Below are positions 24,990-33,700 of a stretch of 47,473 nt of DNA, piece after piece. How positions within the stretch are numbered: position 1 is the first letter of the stretch; the number at the start of each line of letters is the position of its first letter. The position numbers and the translations under genes were made by a program. Source of the stretch: Gemmatimonadaceae bacterium (GTDB lineage Bacteria; Gemmatimonadota; Gemmatimonadetes; Gemmatimonadales; Gemmatimonadaceae); assembly GCA_025928185.1 (NCBI GenBank), contig JAICKA010000016.1, forward strand, positions 1-47,473. Direction: 5' to 3'. The notes below the pieces were generated by a model. That model was given only the letters and a program-made list of their open reading frames with translations, was not told the origin of the DNA and made no database searches.

Positions 24990-25412
24990 ATGCATGTGTC
25001 TTTCGCGCTGTTCGCCGACGCGGCGAATCTGTCTCAGGAAGGAAAGCTCAACGTCCTCGGCGTGTTCGACGCGCTGCAGGTCGCGACGCTGCCGGCCATC
25101 CACCCGCGCGCGCACCTCGTCGTGCACCTCAAAGGCACCGCAATCGACATCGGCGAGCACACGGTCACGTTCCGCTGGCTCAGCCCGAGCGGGCAGGAGC
25201 TCTGGAACAGCTCGGGCGATCTCAACGTTGGCGCGCCGCCACCGGGCGTGACGGAGATGGATCTTCCGCTCATCGCCCAACTCGACCTGCCGATGGACGC
25301 CGGCGGCAGCTACACGATGGCGATCGCGATCGACGGCGAGCACACCGCCGACGTCAAGATCCAGGTCCGCTCGGCCGCGCAGATGACGGCGAACGGGGGT
25401 CTCGTCAGCTGA
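24990..25412 (+). CDS. Small beta-rich protein, possibly DUF6941-like
   Basis: A 140-residue soluble protein with no signal peptide. It opens with MHVSFALFADAANLSQEGKLNVLGVFDAL and ends with strands such as YTMAIAIDGEHTADVKIQV. The pattern (a short 'gene expression state' type N-terminus followed by an Ig-like beta sandwich) resembles proteins I recall as DUF6941, but I cannot confirm it. Function is unknown. ATG 24990 is preceded by TATGTT at 5 bases; it shares a promoter region with EamA. Its last 8 bases overlap the convergent NlpC/P60 gene end. Confidence 0.8.
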   Translation: MHVSFALFADAANLSQEGKLNVLGVFDALQVATLPAIHPRAHLVVHLKGTAIDIGEHTVTFRWLSPSGQELWNSSGDLNVGAPPPGVTEMDLPLIAQLDLPMDAGGSYTMAIAIDGEHTADVKIQVRSAAQMTANGGLVS

Positions 25413-26223
25413 CCTTGGGACGGAGCTGACGTCGCGCGCAGATCAGGCGCTCGCGCAGCTTCACGACGTACCCATCGTTGCGGTCGCTCAATCGTTCGAC
25501 AGCGTAGCCTCCGCGGCCGAGCGCGAGGTGCACCATGCGCGATTTCCCCAGCGCGATGCCGACGTGGGTGATGCGGCGATCCGGACGGTCCGAGAAGAAG
25601 AGAAGATCGGCGGCCTGCAGCTCGCCGACATCGGGACCGGCGTCCGCGCCAAGCTCGGCCTGCTGCCAGGCGTCGCGCGGCAGTTGCATGCCGTGGAGCG
25701 CGAAGACGCTTTGAACCAGTCCGGAGCAGTCGGCACCCCACGGCGTTACTCCACCCCACAGATAGCTGGTCGACTGGAAGTAGTCGAGCGCGGTGCGCGT
25801 GATCGCCGTCGCGTCGCACGGAAACCGTTCGCGCACCTTCGTGGCGTCGATGGCTTCGCCGGACAGCACGCGCTCGTCGGACGAGAGGATGGCGCGCAAC
25901 GGCAGCGCGCGTCGAACTCCAGCGGATGTTTCGGCGACGCAGCCCAGCGAGATGCGCCCATGCGCTGCGGCCTGCTGCGCATCACCCGACGCGGCACGCG
26001 AAAGAAAGCCGACGTGCATCCAGCCTTCGTACGCATCCTCGCCGCGCGCGCGCACCCAATCGCCTTCCTCGTCGAGCACCTCGACGACGTGTCCGGCGAT
26101 CTGCTGCGAGATCATCTGACTGCCGATTCGCGGCTCGCTGTGCATGGGTGCGATCGGCGTCCGGACGGTCGCCGCGAAGAGAACGGGAAATTCGGGCTCT
26201 ACGAGATGTGTTTCAGTGGCCAT
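25405..26223 (-). CDS. NlpC/P60 murein-peptide endopeptidase (YkfC-like)
   Basis: A 272-residue cysteine peptidase with SH3-like N-terminal domains (about 20-75: AGHVVEVLDEEGDWVRARGEDAYEGWM is characteristic) and a C-terminal NlpC/P60 domain. The catalytic Cys166 is in GADCSGLVQ, with His220 in THVGIAL and a third polar residue near His232. No signal peptide is visible, as in the cytoplasmic YkfC enzymes that cleave the gamma-D-Glu-diamino-acid bond of recycled murein peptides. The P1-peptidase homologue just upstream overlaps its start by 11 bases, which makes joint peptide processing plausible. It is the last gene of the 12-kb minus-strand run. Confidence 0.88.
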   Translation of the reverse strand: MATETHLVEPEFPVLFAATVRTPIAPMHSEPRIGSQMISQQIAGHVVEVLDEEGDWVRARGEDAYEGWMHVGFLSRAASGDAQQAAAHGRISLGCVAETSAGVRRALPLRAILSSDERVLSGEAIDATKVRERFPCDATAITRTALDYFQSTSYLWGGVTPWGADCSGLVQSVFALHGMQLPRDAWQQAELGADAGPDVGELQAADLLFFSDRPDRRITHVGIALGKSRMVHLALGRGGYAVERLSDRNDGYVVKLRERLICARRQLRPKVS

Positions 26224-27190
26224 GGTCCGCTGCGCCAGGAATGCCGTCGCGCCCGCGGGCGAGTCGAACGGCGCGTTCGATTGCCTGCTCGAGCACCGCG
26301 ACCGCGGCCGTCTCGATCACGATGGTGTCGTACGATCGGCGCGTTCCCGCGAGGGGCGAGAGGGCGAATACGACGTCGCCGTCGTACGACGTGCCGGACG
26401 GAGTGATCCGCCGCAGCAGTGCCGCGCCCGCGGCGCGGGCGAGCTGCACGAGCTCGACACTCGTCAAGGGCTGATTCACTGCCACCACGGCGAGGCTGGT
26501 GTTCTGCAACGCCAACTCGTTGAACGCGGCCGCGCGCGTGGTTGCTCCGGCGAGCACGCGCTCGGTGTCGGCGAATCCGCCGCTCGCGTTCCGTGCACCG
26601 GCGATGATCTCGCCGCGCCCGTTCCGTACGTCGCCGAACGCGTTGAGCACCGCCATGCCCGCGACAACGAGCTCGCCGCGGGTGTCGATCGCGCAGCCGA
26701 AGCCGCCCTTCATTGCCAGCGCGGGACCCGCGACCTTGCCGACCGTTGCGCCAGTGCCCGCCCCTACCGACCCTTCAGCAATCTCTGATGAGACAGCGCT
26801 TGCCGCCGCGGCGTACGCCATCGCGTCGGTCGGCCGAGCGTCGAATCGGCCGAGCGGTGCGAGATCGAACAAGACTGCGGCGGGCACGATCGGCACGACG
26901 CCGGCGCCGACGGAGAATCCCCGACCCTGCTCCTCGCACCAGCGCATCACACCCGAGGCCGCATTCAGCCCATAGGCGGATCCGCCGGTGAGAAGAATCG
27001 CGTCCACCCGGCCGTCGACGAGATGATCCGGCGAGGCAGTGCGCAACTCGCGCGTGCCCGTCGCACGTCCGAACACCGCGGCGCCTGCGCGCATTGGACC
27101 GTCCACGCCGCGTACGACGGTCAGGCCCGTGACGCCCGCCTGGTCGGTCGCGTGCCCAACCGCAATGCCGAGCCGCGACAGATCCGGCAC
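26213..27190 (-). CDS. P1-family (DmpA/NylC-like) peptidase homologue with altered nucleophile
   Basis: A 325-residue member of the L-aminopeptidase/D-esterase family. Typical segments are LTGGSAYGLNAASGVMRWCEEQGRG, VPIVPAAVLFDL, GSVGAGTGATVGK and NAFGDV. These enzymes self-cleave before a Thr or Ser that becomes the nucleophile, in a motif I recall as DGDTVFALAT. Here it reads DGDVVFALSP, with Val273 where Thr is expected. If the alignment holds, self-processing and catalysis would be lost, or another residue (Ser266 or Thr267 nearby in SGTSYDGD) has taken over. Start GTG 27190 is 2 bases after the zinc-ribbon gene stop. The downstream NlpC/P60 gene overlaps its end. Confidence 0.85.
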   Translation of the reverse strand: MPDLSRLGIAVGHATDQAGVTGLTVVRGVDGPMRAGAAVFGRATGTRELRTASPDHLVDGRVDAILLTGGSAYGLNAASGVMRWCEEQGRGFSVGAGVVPIVPAAVLFDLAPLGRFDARPTDAMAYAAAASAVSSEIAEGSVGAGTGATVGKVAGPALAMKGGFGCAIDTRGELVVAGMAVLNAFGDVRNGRGEIIAGARNASGGFADTERVLAGATTRAAAFNELALQNTSLAVVAVNQPLTSVELVQLARAAGAALLRRITPSGTSYDGDVVFALSPLAGTRRSYDTIVIETAAVAVLEQAIERAVRLARGRDGIPGAADHGH

Positions 27191-27192
27191 GT

Positions 27193-27381
27193 TCAGGATT
27201 CCGGCTTCGGTGCGGCGGCGTCGCGTTTGGCCTGACACTCGCGGCATCGGGTGATGCCGCGCATGTCGCACACGACGCAGATGAACGTGCCGCAATCAAC
27301 GCAGGGATAGCCCTCGGAGGCGCGCTCTTCATTGCCGCAGGAGCGGCAGATCATCGCGTCGTGCTCGTGGAGCTTGGTCAT
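27193..27381 (-). CDS. Small double zinc-ribbon protein
   Basis: A 62-residue protein with four CxxC pairs: CRSC (12-15), CVDC (27-30), CVVC (35-38) and CREC (46-49), enough for two zinc sites. The middle has the B-box-like TFICVVCDMRGITRC look. Function is unknown; such proteins often act as protein-protein or nucleic-acid adaptors. It lies 15 bases after the hybrid kinase gene and 2 bases before the P1-peptidase gene. A TACTAT box 8 bases before the ATG could give it its own start of transcription. Confidence 0.8.
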   Translation of the reverse strand: MTKLHEHDAMICRSCGNEERASEGYPCVDCGTFICVVCDMRGITRCRECQAKRDAAAPKPES

Positions 27382-27389
27382 GGCGGAAG

Positions 27390-27395
27390 ATAGTA
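27390..27395 (-). promoter_or_regulatory. -10-like TACTAT before the zinc-ribbon gene
   Basis: On the minus strand TACTAT (27395-27390) is followed by 8 bases and ATG 27381 in a 15-base intergenic gap, without a Shine-Dalgarno. It may be an internal leaderless promoter of the run. Confidence 0.35.
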
Positions 27396-27396
27396 G

Positions 27397-29868
27397 TCAG
27401 TGGGCCGCTTCGGCGAGCACCACCGCGGCGAGCTCGTCGAGCAGGAACGGTTTGCTGATCGTCGGCCGCCCGGTCGCCTCGAGCACGCGCCGCGCCGACT
27501 CGCTGGTCGTGTCGCCGGTGACGAACACCACCCGGCCGACGCCGCGCGGCAGCTGCTCCATTTGTGCGAGCACCTGGTCGCCGGTCATGTCCGGCAATCG
27601 CAGGTCGAGCATGACCGCATCGTATCGCGCCTCGCCGGCGCGCGCGATCGCTTCGCGGCCGGTGCCGGCCACGTCCACGACGTGTCCGAGCGACTCGAAA
27701 TAGAGCGCGACGGCCTGTCGAATCGGCGCCTCGTCGTCCACCACCAGGAGCCGCTTGCGACGCTCCGCGGTCGGGCGCTCGCCGCCAGCTGGCAGCGACG
27801 CCTCCGGAGCGGGCGCCAACACGTGTGGGAGCTCGATCGTGAACGTCGTGCCGTGACCAGGACGCGATTCCGCGCTGATTCGGCCGCCGTGCTCGCGCAC
27901 GATTCCGTCCGAGATCGACAGCCCGAGGCCGGTGCCTTCGCCAACCGGCTTCGTGGTGAAGAACGGATTGAAGATTCGTGGCAGCACTTCCGGCGCGATT
28001 CCCGGCCCGGTGTCGGTGACGTACGCGCAGAGTGCGCCGCCTTTTTTTGCCTGCTCGGTACGCACGAGAATGCGGCGCTCGCCCTCCCACGTCGACAGCG
28101 CGTGCTCCGCGTTGACGATCAGGTTCAGCATCACCTGTTGCAACTGAAACGGATCTGCCCACGTCGTCGGGAGTGCCGGATCCAGCCGGACGTCGACATC
28201 GATGTTCGCGACGCGTAGGGCATATCGATGCAGCTCGAGCGTGTCCTGGATCACGCGATTGAGATCGGTGACGGTACGCTCCGGCTGATGCTGGCGCGCG
28301 AACGTGAGCAGGTTCGAGACGATCTTGGCGGCGCGCTTCGCCTCCTGGGTGATCGCTTCGATCTTTGGGCGGTCCGCCGGCTGATCCTCGGGCGCGATGA
28401 GCAGCAGTTGGCCGAAGGCCAGCACGCTGGCAAGCGGGTTGTTCAGCTCGTGCGCCACGCCGCTCACCAACTGTCCCACCGCGGCCAGCTTCTCCTGCTG
28501 AATGAGCTGCTCGGTCAACCGCTTCTCATCAGTCACGTCACGAACCACGCCGAGCGCGCCGCTCACCGCGTCGTCCTCGACGAATGGCGTGAGCGTGAGC
28601 GAGCAATAGCGCAATTCCCGAGTCGCCGAGGGATACCGCAGCTCGACGCGGCGATGCTGGCCGGCGAACGTCGCCGCGAATGCGGCAACGACGGACGGTT
28701 GATCGCGTGCATCGATGAGGTCGACGAATGGCGAGTGCATCAGCTCCGCCCTGCGGCGTCCGGACGCACGCTCCAGCGCCTCGTTGAGCGACGTGAGCCG
28801 GCCCGTCAAATCGACGGTGAAGATCGCGTCGGATGCGGATTCGACGAGGCGGGTATAGCGCGCTTCCGACACGGCCGCTTCGCGCCGTGCGCGCTGCTCG
28901 TCTTCCGAGACCTGGCGGTAGCGCTCCGCCGCCGCGTGCGCTTCCTCGTACAAGCGCGCGTTGGCTACCGCAACCGCGACTTGATCGGCCAGGCGTTGCA
29001 GCACGAGGGCATCCTCGTCGCCGAACGCAATGGCGCGGTTGATCACCGCGAGCACACCAATCGCGCCCGCGCTCGAGTAGAGCGGAGCGACGAGCGTGCG
29101 ATCGATGCCGGCGGCGATGCGCGACGGACCGTACGCCGCGGCCACGCGGGTGTCGTTGCAGATGATCGCGCGGCGCTCGCGCACGGCCTGGCCGCTGATG
29201 CTCCCGTCGACCGGCAGCGGCGCGCCGATCAGACATTCGCCCGCGCCGGCGCCCGCCACGACGACGATCTGCTGATCGCGGGACAATGCCAGCGTGGCGC
29301 CTTCCGTGTGAAGCAGGGCCATGGCGTGCCGCAGGCTGAGCTGCATCACGTCGCTCAGACGCAACGACCCGCTGATCGCGCGCGCAATATCGGCGATCGC
29401 TTCGCCGCGCCCCCGCTCTCGCTGGCTCTGCTCGTACAGGCGCGCGTTCTCGATCATCGACGCGACCTGCTGCGCGAACAGCTCGACGGTGCGCACGCGC
29501 GACAGCGGCGGCACGCCGGGCTCCGCCGGCTCGCCGAGGATCAGCGTGGCGATCGTCGCGCCATCGGCGGTTCGCAGCGGCACCAGCAGCTCGTTCGAAT
29601 CCAGGAATGAGGAATTGCTGATCTGCGCGACGAGCCGCGTCGTCGGCGGCATCGAGTAGCCCGCCGTCGTCTCGACACGGGCGAATCCGATCTTCTGAAT
29701 GGCTTCAGCGAGAATGCGCAGCCGCTCGTCGAGCGTGCGCGCGCGCTCGACATCGGCGAGCGCCTCGTGCAACAGCAGCAGCTGGTCGCGCTCGCGCAGC
29801 AACCGCTCGAGACCTGCGCTCGACGCGCCGGTCAGCGGTGGCCGGAACGGGGCGGTCTCGTTGCTCAC
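27397..29868 (-). CDS. Hybrid sensor histidine kinase (GAF-GAF-PAS-HisKA-HATPase-REC)
   Basis: An 823-residue soluble hybrid kinase without membrane segments. Domains in order: GAF-like (about 45-145), GAF (about 160-305), PAS (about 335-450), HisKA with phospho-acceptor His473 in GVAHELNNPLAS, HATPase (about 565-680, Asn586 in NLIVNAEHAL, DTGPGIAP, GEGTGLGLS), and a receiver (about 706-820, Asp712/Asp713 in VVDDEAP, Asp755 in MLDLRLPD, Thr784, Lys806). There is no output domain, so it must pass the phosphate on or act through a partner. No response regulator or Hpt gene is adjacent. It starts 4 bases after the lipid-kinase gene and is part of the envelope run, so an envelope-related stimulus is an inference. 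Confidence 0.92.
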   Translation of the reverse strand: MSNETAPFRPPLTGASSAGLERLLRERDQLLLLHEALADVERARTLDERLRILAEAIQKIGFARVETTAGYSMPPTTRLVAQISNSSFLDSNELLVPLRTADGATIATLILGEPAEPGVPPLSRVRTVELFAQQVASMIENARLYEQSQRERGRGEAIADIARAISGSLRLSDVMQLSLRHAMALLHTEGATLALSRDQQIVVVAGAGAGECLIGAPLPVDGSISGQAVRERRAIICNDTRVAAAYGPSRIAAGIDRTLVAPLYSSAGAIGVLAVINRAIAFGDEDALVLQRLADQVAVAVANARLYEEAHAAAERYRQVSEDEQRARREAAVSEARYTRLVESASDAIFTVDLTGRLTSLNEALERASGRRRAELMHSPFVDLIDARDQPSVVAAFAATFAGQHRRVELRYPSATRELRYCSLTLTPFVEDDAVSGALGVVRDVTDEKRLTEQLIQQEKLAAVGQLVSGVAHELNNPLASVLAFGQLLLIAPEDQPADRPKIEAITQEAKRAAKIVSNLLTFARQHQPERTVTDLNRVIQDTLELHRYALRVANIDVDVRLDPALPTTWADPFQLQQVMLNLIVNAEHALSTWEGERRILVRTEQAKKGGALCAYVTDTGPGIAPEVLPRIFNPFFTTKPVGEGTGLGLSISDGIVREHGGRISAESRPGHGTTFTIELPHVLAPAPEASLPAGGERPTAERRKRLLVVDDEAPIRQAVALYFESLGHVVDVAGTGREAIARAGEARYDAVMLDLRLPDMTGDQVLAQMEQLPRGVGRVVFVTGDTTSESARRVLEATGRPTISKPFLLDELAAVVLAEAAH

Positions 29869-29872
29869 GCCG

Positions 29873-30778
29873 TCAGGACCGGCGCGGCACGAGCATGCGG
29901 ACGGCGAGCGGCTCGGCCACGACCTCGAAAGGCGTCGTGCCCATCATTTCGCCGTCCGCCTGCCAGGGCAGCGGCGGCGTCGTTTCGACGCGCACCGAGG
30001 CGCCACGGCAATAGAGCAGGCAGGGATCGCTGCTGAAATTGCGCCGCGCCATGCGCCACATGATGCGGCACACGTCGCGAAAGGTGCGCGGCGAAAAGAT
30101 GCAGCCGTCGAGCAAGCCGTCATCCGTCCGAATCTCCGGCCCGAGGGTGAGACGCTTGCCGAGCACCGCGCCGAAGTTGGCGATCATCACCGCGGCGGCG
30201 CGCCGCTCGTGCACTACGCCATCGATCGTGACGCGCGCGTCGAAGAACCGGCCGCGCCACACGGCCCGCATGGCCGCCCGCGTGCCGATGATTGCGTACG
30301 CCACTATCCCTAATCGACGCTTGAACCAGGCCGGCGTTTCAGCAACCATTGATGCGTCGATCCCGACGCCGGCGGCCACGGCAAAGCGCCTGCCCGAAGT
30401 GAGTCGGCCGAGATCCATCGCCAGCACGTCACCGGCGATCAGCATCGGAACGGCTCGGCGCAGCGACAACGGAATGCCGAGCGCCCGAGCGACGAGATTG
30501 CCCGTGCCGCCGGCGAGAATGCCGATCGGGATCTGCGATCCCGACAGCGCGCCGGCGATCTCCATGAACGTTCCGTCGCCGCCGAGCGAGAACACCGCGT
30601 CATAGTGGGGCGCGTGATGCGCCGCCAACTCGGCGGCATGCCCTGGCCGTTCGGTGTAGATGATGTCCGCCTGCACCGATCGGCTGGCCAGCTCCGCCTG
30701 CGCGCGACGCGCGACGTGCTTGCCGCGCCGTGCCGCCGGATTGGCGATGACGACGACGCGACGGATCAGAAGCGCCAC
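29873..30778 (-). CDS. Diacylglycerol-kinase-like lipid kinase (YegS/BmrU type)
   Basis: A 301-residue soluble kinase of the DAGK catalytic family. The nucleotide-binding region includes VVVIANPAARRGK, FSLGGDGTFMEIAGAL and GILAGGTGNLVARAL; the second domain has LPWQADGEMMG near the C-terminus. Members phosphorylate diacylglycerol, sphingosine or undecaprenol. The start ATG 30778 lies 13 bases inside tamB, with translation likely coupled. The location behind tamB suggests a role in envelope lipid turnover. Substrate is not identifiable. Confidence 0.9.
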   Translation of the reverse strand: MALLIRRVVVIANPAARRGKHVARRAQAELASRSVQADIIYTERPGHAAELAAHHAPHYDAVFSLGGDGTFMEIAGALSGSQIPIGILAGGTGNLVARALGIPLSLRRAVPMLIAGDVLAMDLGRLTSGRRFAVAAGVGIDASMVAETPAWFKRRLGIVAYAIIGTRAAMRAVWRGRFFDARVTIDGVVHERRAAAVMIANFGAVLGKRLTLGPEIRTDDGLLDGCIFSPRTFRDVCRIMWRMARRNFSSDPCLLYCRGASVRVETTPPLPWQADGEMMGTTPFEVVAEPLAVRMLVPRRS

Positions 30779-33700
30779 GTGCGGGAGAGCGAGAGACTGA
30801 ACTGCTGCGGTGTGTTGTAGAGGCCCGTGAAGCCCTGCTGGCTGTTGCAGAAGCGCGTGTTCGTGTCGGGCTCGCGGCCAAGCTGCAGCGAGAACGTGGG
30901 ATCGAAGCGATACTCCACCTTGGCGCCAAAGGGCGCCAGCGGATTGTACGATCCCTGGCCCGTCGGGTTCGTGATCTGACAGAAGCTCGTGTTCACGCTC
31001 AGAAAGACATTGTTCGTCACCTGTTTCTCGGCGCCGATCGTCGACCCCGCGAGGTAGTCACCCGGCTTGGTGACCGTCCCGGCATTCGTGGTGCCCGCGC
31101 CAAGCTGGATCTGAAATGCGTCGACCCACGAGCCGAGACTCTGCCGAAGCTGATCCGCCGCGACGGCGCTCAAGGTCGGCGCGAGGAACGACGCGAGCAC
31201 CTGCGACGCCTGGCTGTTCGAGCCAAAGTCCAACCCCGGCTTTCCGGTGAGCAGATAGCTCACCAGATCGGACGTCGAGATCTCGTAGTCGGCATTGCTC
31301 GAAAAGCTCACCACCTGGTTCGGCACGCGTCCGTGCAGATTCACGATGACGCCAAGATCCCGCTGCTGGTACTGCTTCACGTTGTACTGGGCGCGAATAT
31401 CGAGGATCGGATTCTCCGGCGGGCCGTCAAACGTCACCACGCCATTCGGCAACACCTGGAACTCGCGCTGCACCAGCCCGAGGTTCAGGTTGTAGGTGCC
31501 GCCGTTCGTCTTGAGCTGGCCCTCGAGCGCCAAGCCGGGCAACGCCGAGGCGCTCGTCGCAGTCGACCGGGCGGCCGGGCTCGAGGACGTCAGCAGCGTG
31601 AGCTGCCCGCCCAGTCGCACGTCGGCTTCCGTCGACCGCAGCCGCACATCCTCGCCGAGCGCGACATTCACGTTGTCGATTTGCAGTTTGCTCATGATCT
31701 GCGACATCCGCGACGGCTCGGCGGGGGCGGTGACGCCGGTGGTGGTGTCGGCGAACAGCTCCACCGCCTGCTTGCGCGCCAGGTCGCGATCCTGGAGATA
31801 GATCGATCCGCGGTCGACGAGCAGGTTGCCGCGCAGCACCGGCGCGCTCAACGGGCCGGTGAGCCGCAACGGGCTGATCGCACCGAAGTCGGCGCGTGTC
31901 GTGGAGAGATACAAGTCGGCGAGCGAGCGCTTGTCGAGTGCGTGGAACGAGTTCGCGGCGAGCGACAGATCGACCGTCGGCGTCACGTTCGTGTGGCCGA
32001 GATTCTTCACCCAGCCGTTCAACGAGACGGAGTCGGCTGCCGGCTCGCCTTCCGACGATGCACGGAGTTGCACGCGAATGCTGTCGACGCCGCGCCGCTC
32101 GTCGACCAGTCCGTCCAGCCGGCCGTTGATGTGCGTCGCCGTCACGCCGGCCGCGTCGATCGTGGCGGAGCCATTGAGCACGGACAGATAGCCGGCCAAT
32201 GCCGGTTGTCGCCACGTGCCGGACGCGCGCACGTCGGCGGTCAATCGCCCAGTGACTCCACTCGCCGCGTCGCCAAGCAGTGGGCTGATGACGGACAGGT
32301 CGGTGGTGCCCGCCTGAATGGTGGCCGACAACGTGTCGCCGAGCAGCCGCGTGCTGAACAACGTCATCGCCATGGGCAGCGAGGCCGTCGCGGACAGTGC
32401 AGTCTGACCGCCGCGCGCCACCGTCAGGCCAGCGTTCAGGCGATCATCGGCATAGCGCGCGGTGGTCGTCACGTTGTCGATGTTCACCTTGTCCCATTTG
32501 ATGTTCGACAACGTTGCGCTCGCCACCAGTTGCGGCTGCGACTTCGTCCCAGTGACCACGGCCGAGAGATCGCCGACGCCGCTGATCGGCTGGTTCATTT
32601 GCGCCAGCGTTCCGAAGTCGGCGAGCGGCAGTCGCGACACCCGGACGCGCCCCTGCGCCGCACCGGCGTTCGGAACGACTCCGGACAGCGACACGACCGC
32701 GCTGTCACGGTTGCGCAGCACGAGGGAGTCCAGACGGATGGCCGTCGTGTCGAATTCGAGATCCGCTGGACCGGCCAGATGCCAGCGGCTCTCCCCGATG
32801 GCGATTCCCAGCGAGTCGAGACGGATCTGGTGCGTGCCGGCATTGGTCGACCACGTTCCGGTCGTCGCAATCGTCGGTCCGTTATGGCTGAGCGCCGCCG
32901 CCGTGAATTGTGCGTGCTGTTGGTCCTGCACCCGAATGCGGCCTCCGGCGGAATCGACCGACACGCCGGCGAGCACGACGGTGTCGAGCCGAAAATCCAG
33001 CATGCCCGACGGTGCGCGCAGCACGTCGCGAAGATCGAAGCCGCCGCTCAGGCTCGCCGCGCGCCTATCGGCCACGACGAGATTGTTGCCGAGCAAGCGA
33101 CCGGAAACGTTGAGTGAGTCGAGCGTGCCGCTCGCCACTCCGGTCAACGTCGCGGCACCGGACAGCGAGTCCGCTGGCAGCGGCTCACCGCCGAGCGTCG
33201 TGTCGCTGTGTGACAGGTACGGCCGCAGACCGCCGAGTGAATCGATGCTGATCGTGTAGCGCAGCGAGTCCGGGCGGCCGTGCGGCAGTCCGATCGCTCC
33301 GCTCGCGACGACCATCGCGGGCTTGGTGTGAAGCCGCAACGAGTCCACCAGCATTCGGCCGTCGGCGAATCGCACGCTGGCGTGTGACGGATAGACCAGA
33401 ATGCTGTCCAGCCGCGTACGCTCGAGATCGAGATTCGCGGACCCTACGAGCGATGCCGCGCTCGCGCCGGCGACGTTCACGCTGTAGTGGCCGCTCAGCG
33501 GCTCCATCGGAATCGTCGTGCGGTCGAGCGACGTGGCGAGATCCACGTTGCTGAAGTCGCCGTGACCGTTCGCCGCGTACCCGCCGATCGAGTCGATGTC
33601 GACGTGGCCGTCGAAGCTGAAGCCGCCACCCGGACCTTGCAACGACAACGCAAGCTCGAGATCGGGCGAGGATCCCTTTGCTCGAATGGGACCGCTCACC

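Noticed and set aside
28042-28048. T7 run as a possible terminator
   Set aside because: It lies within the hybrid kinase gene where it encodes AKKGG, and no GC hairpin precedes it in the right orientation.
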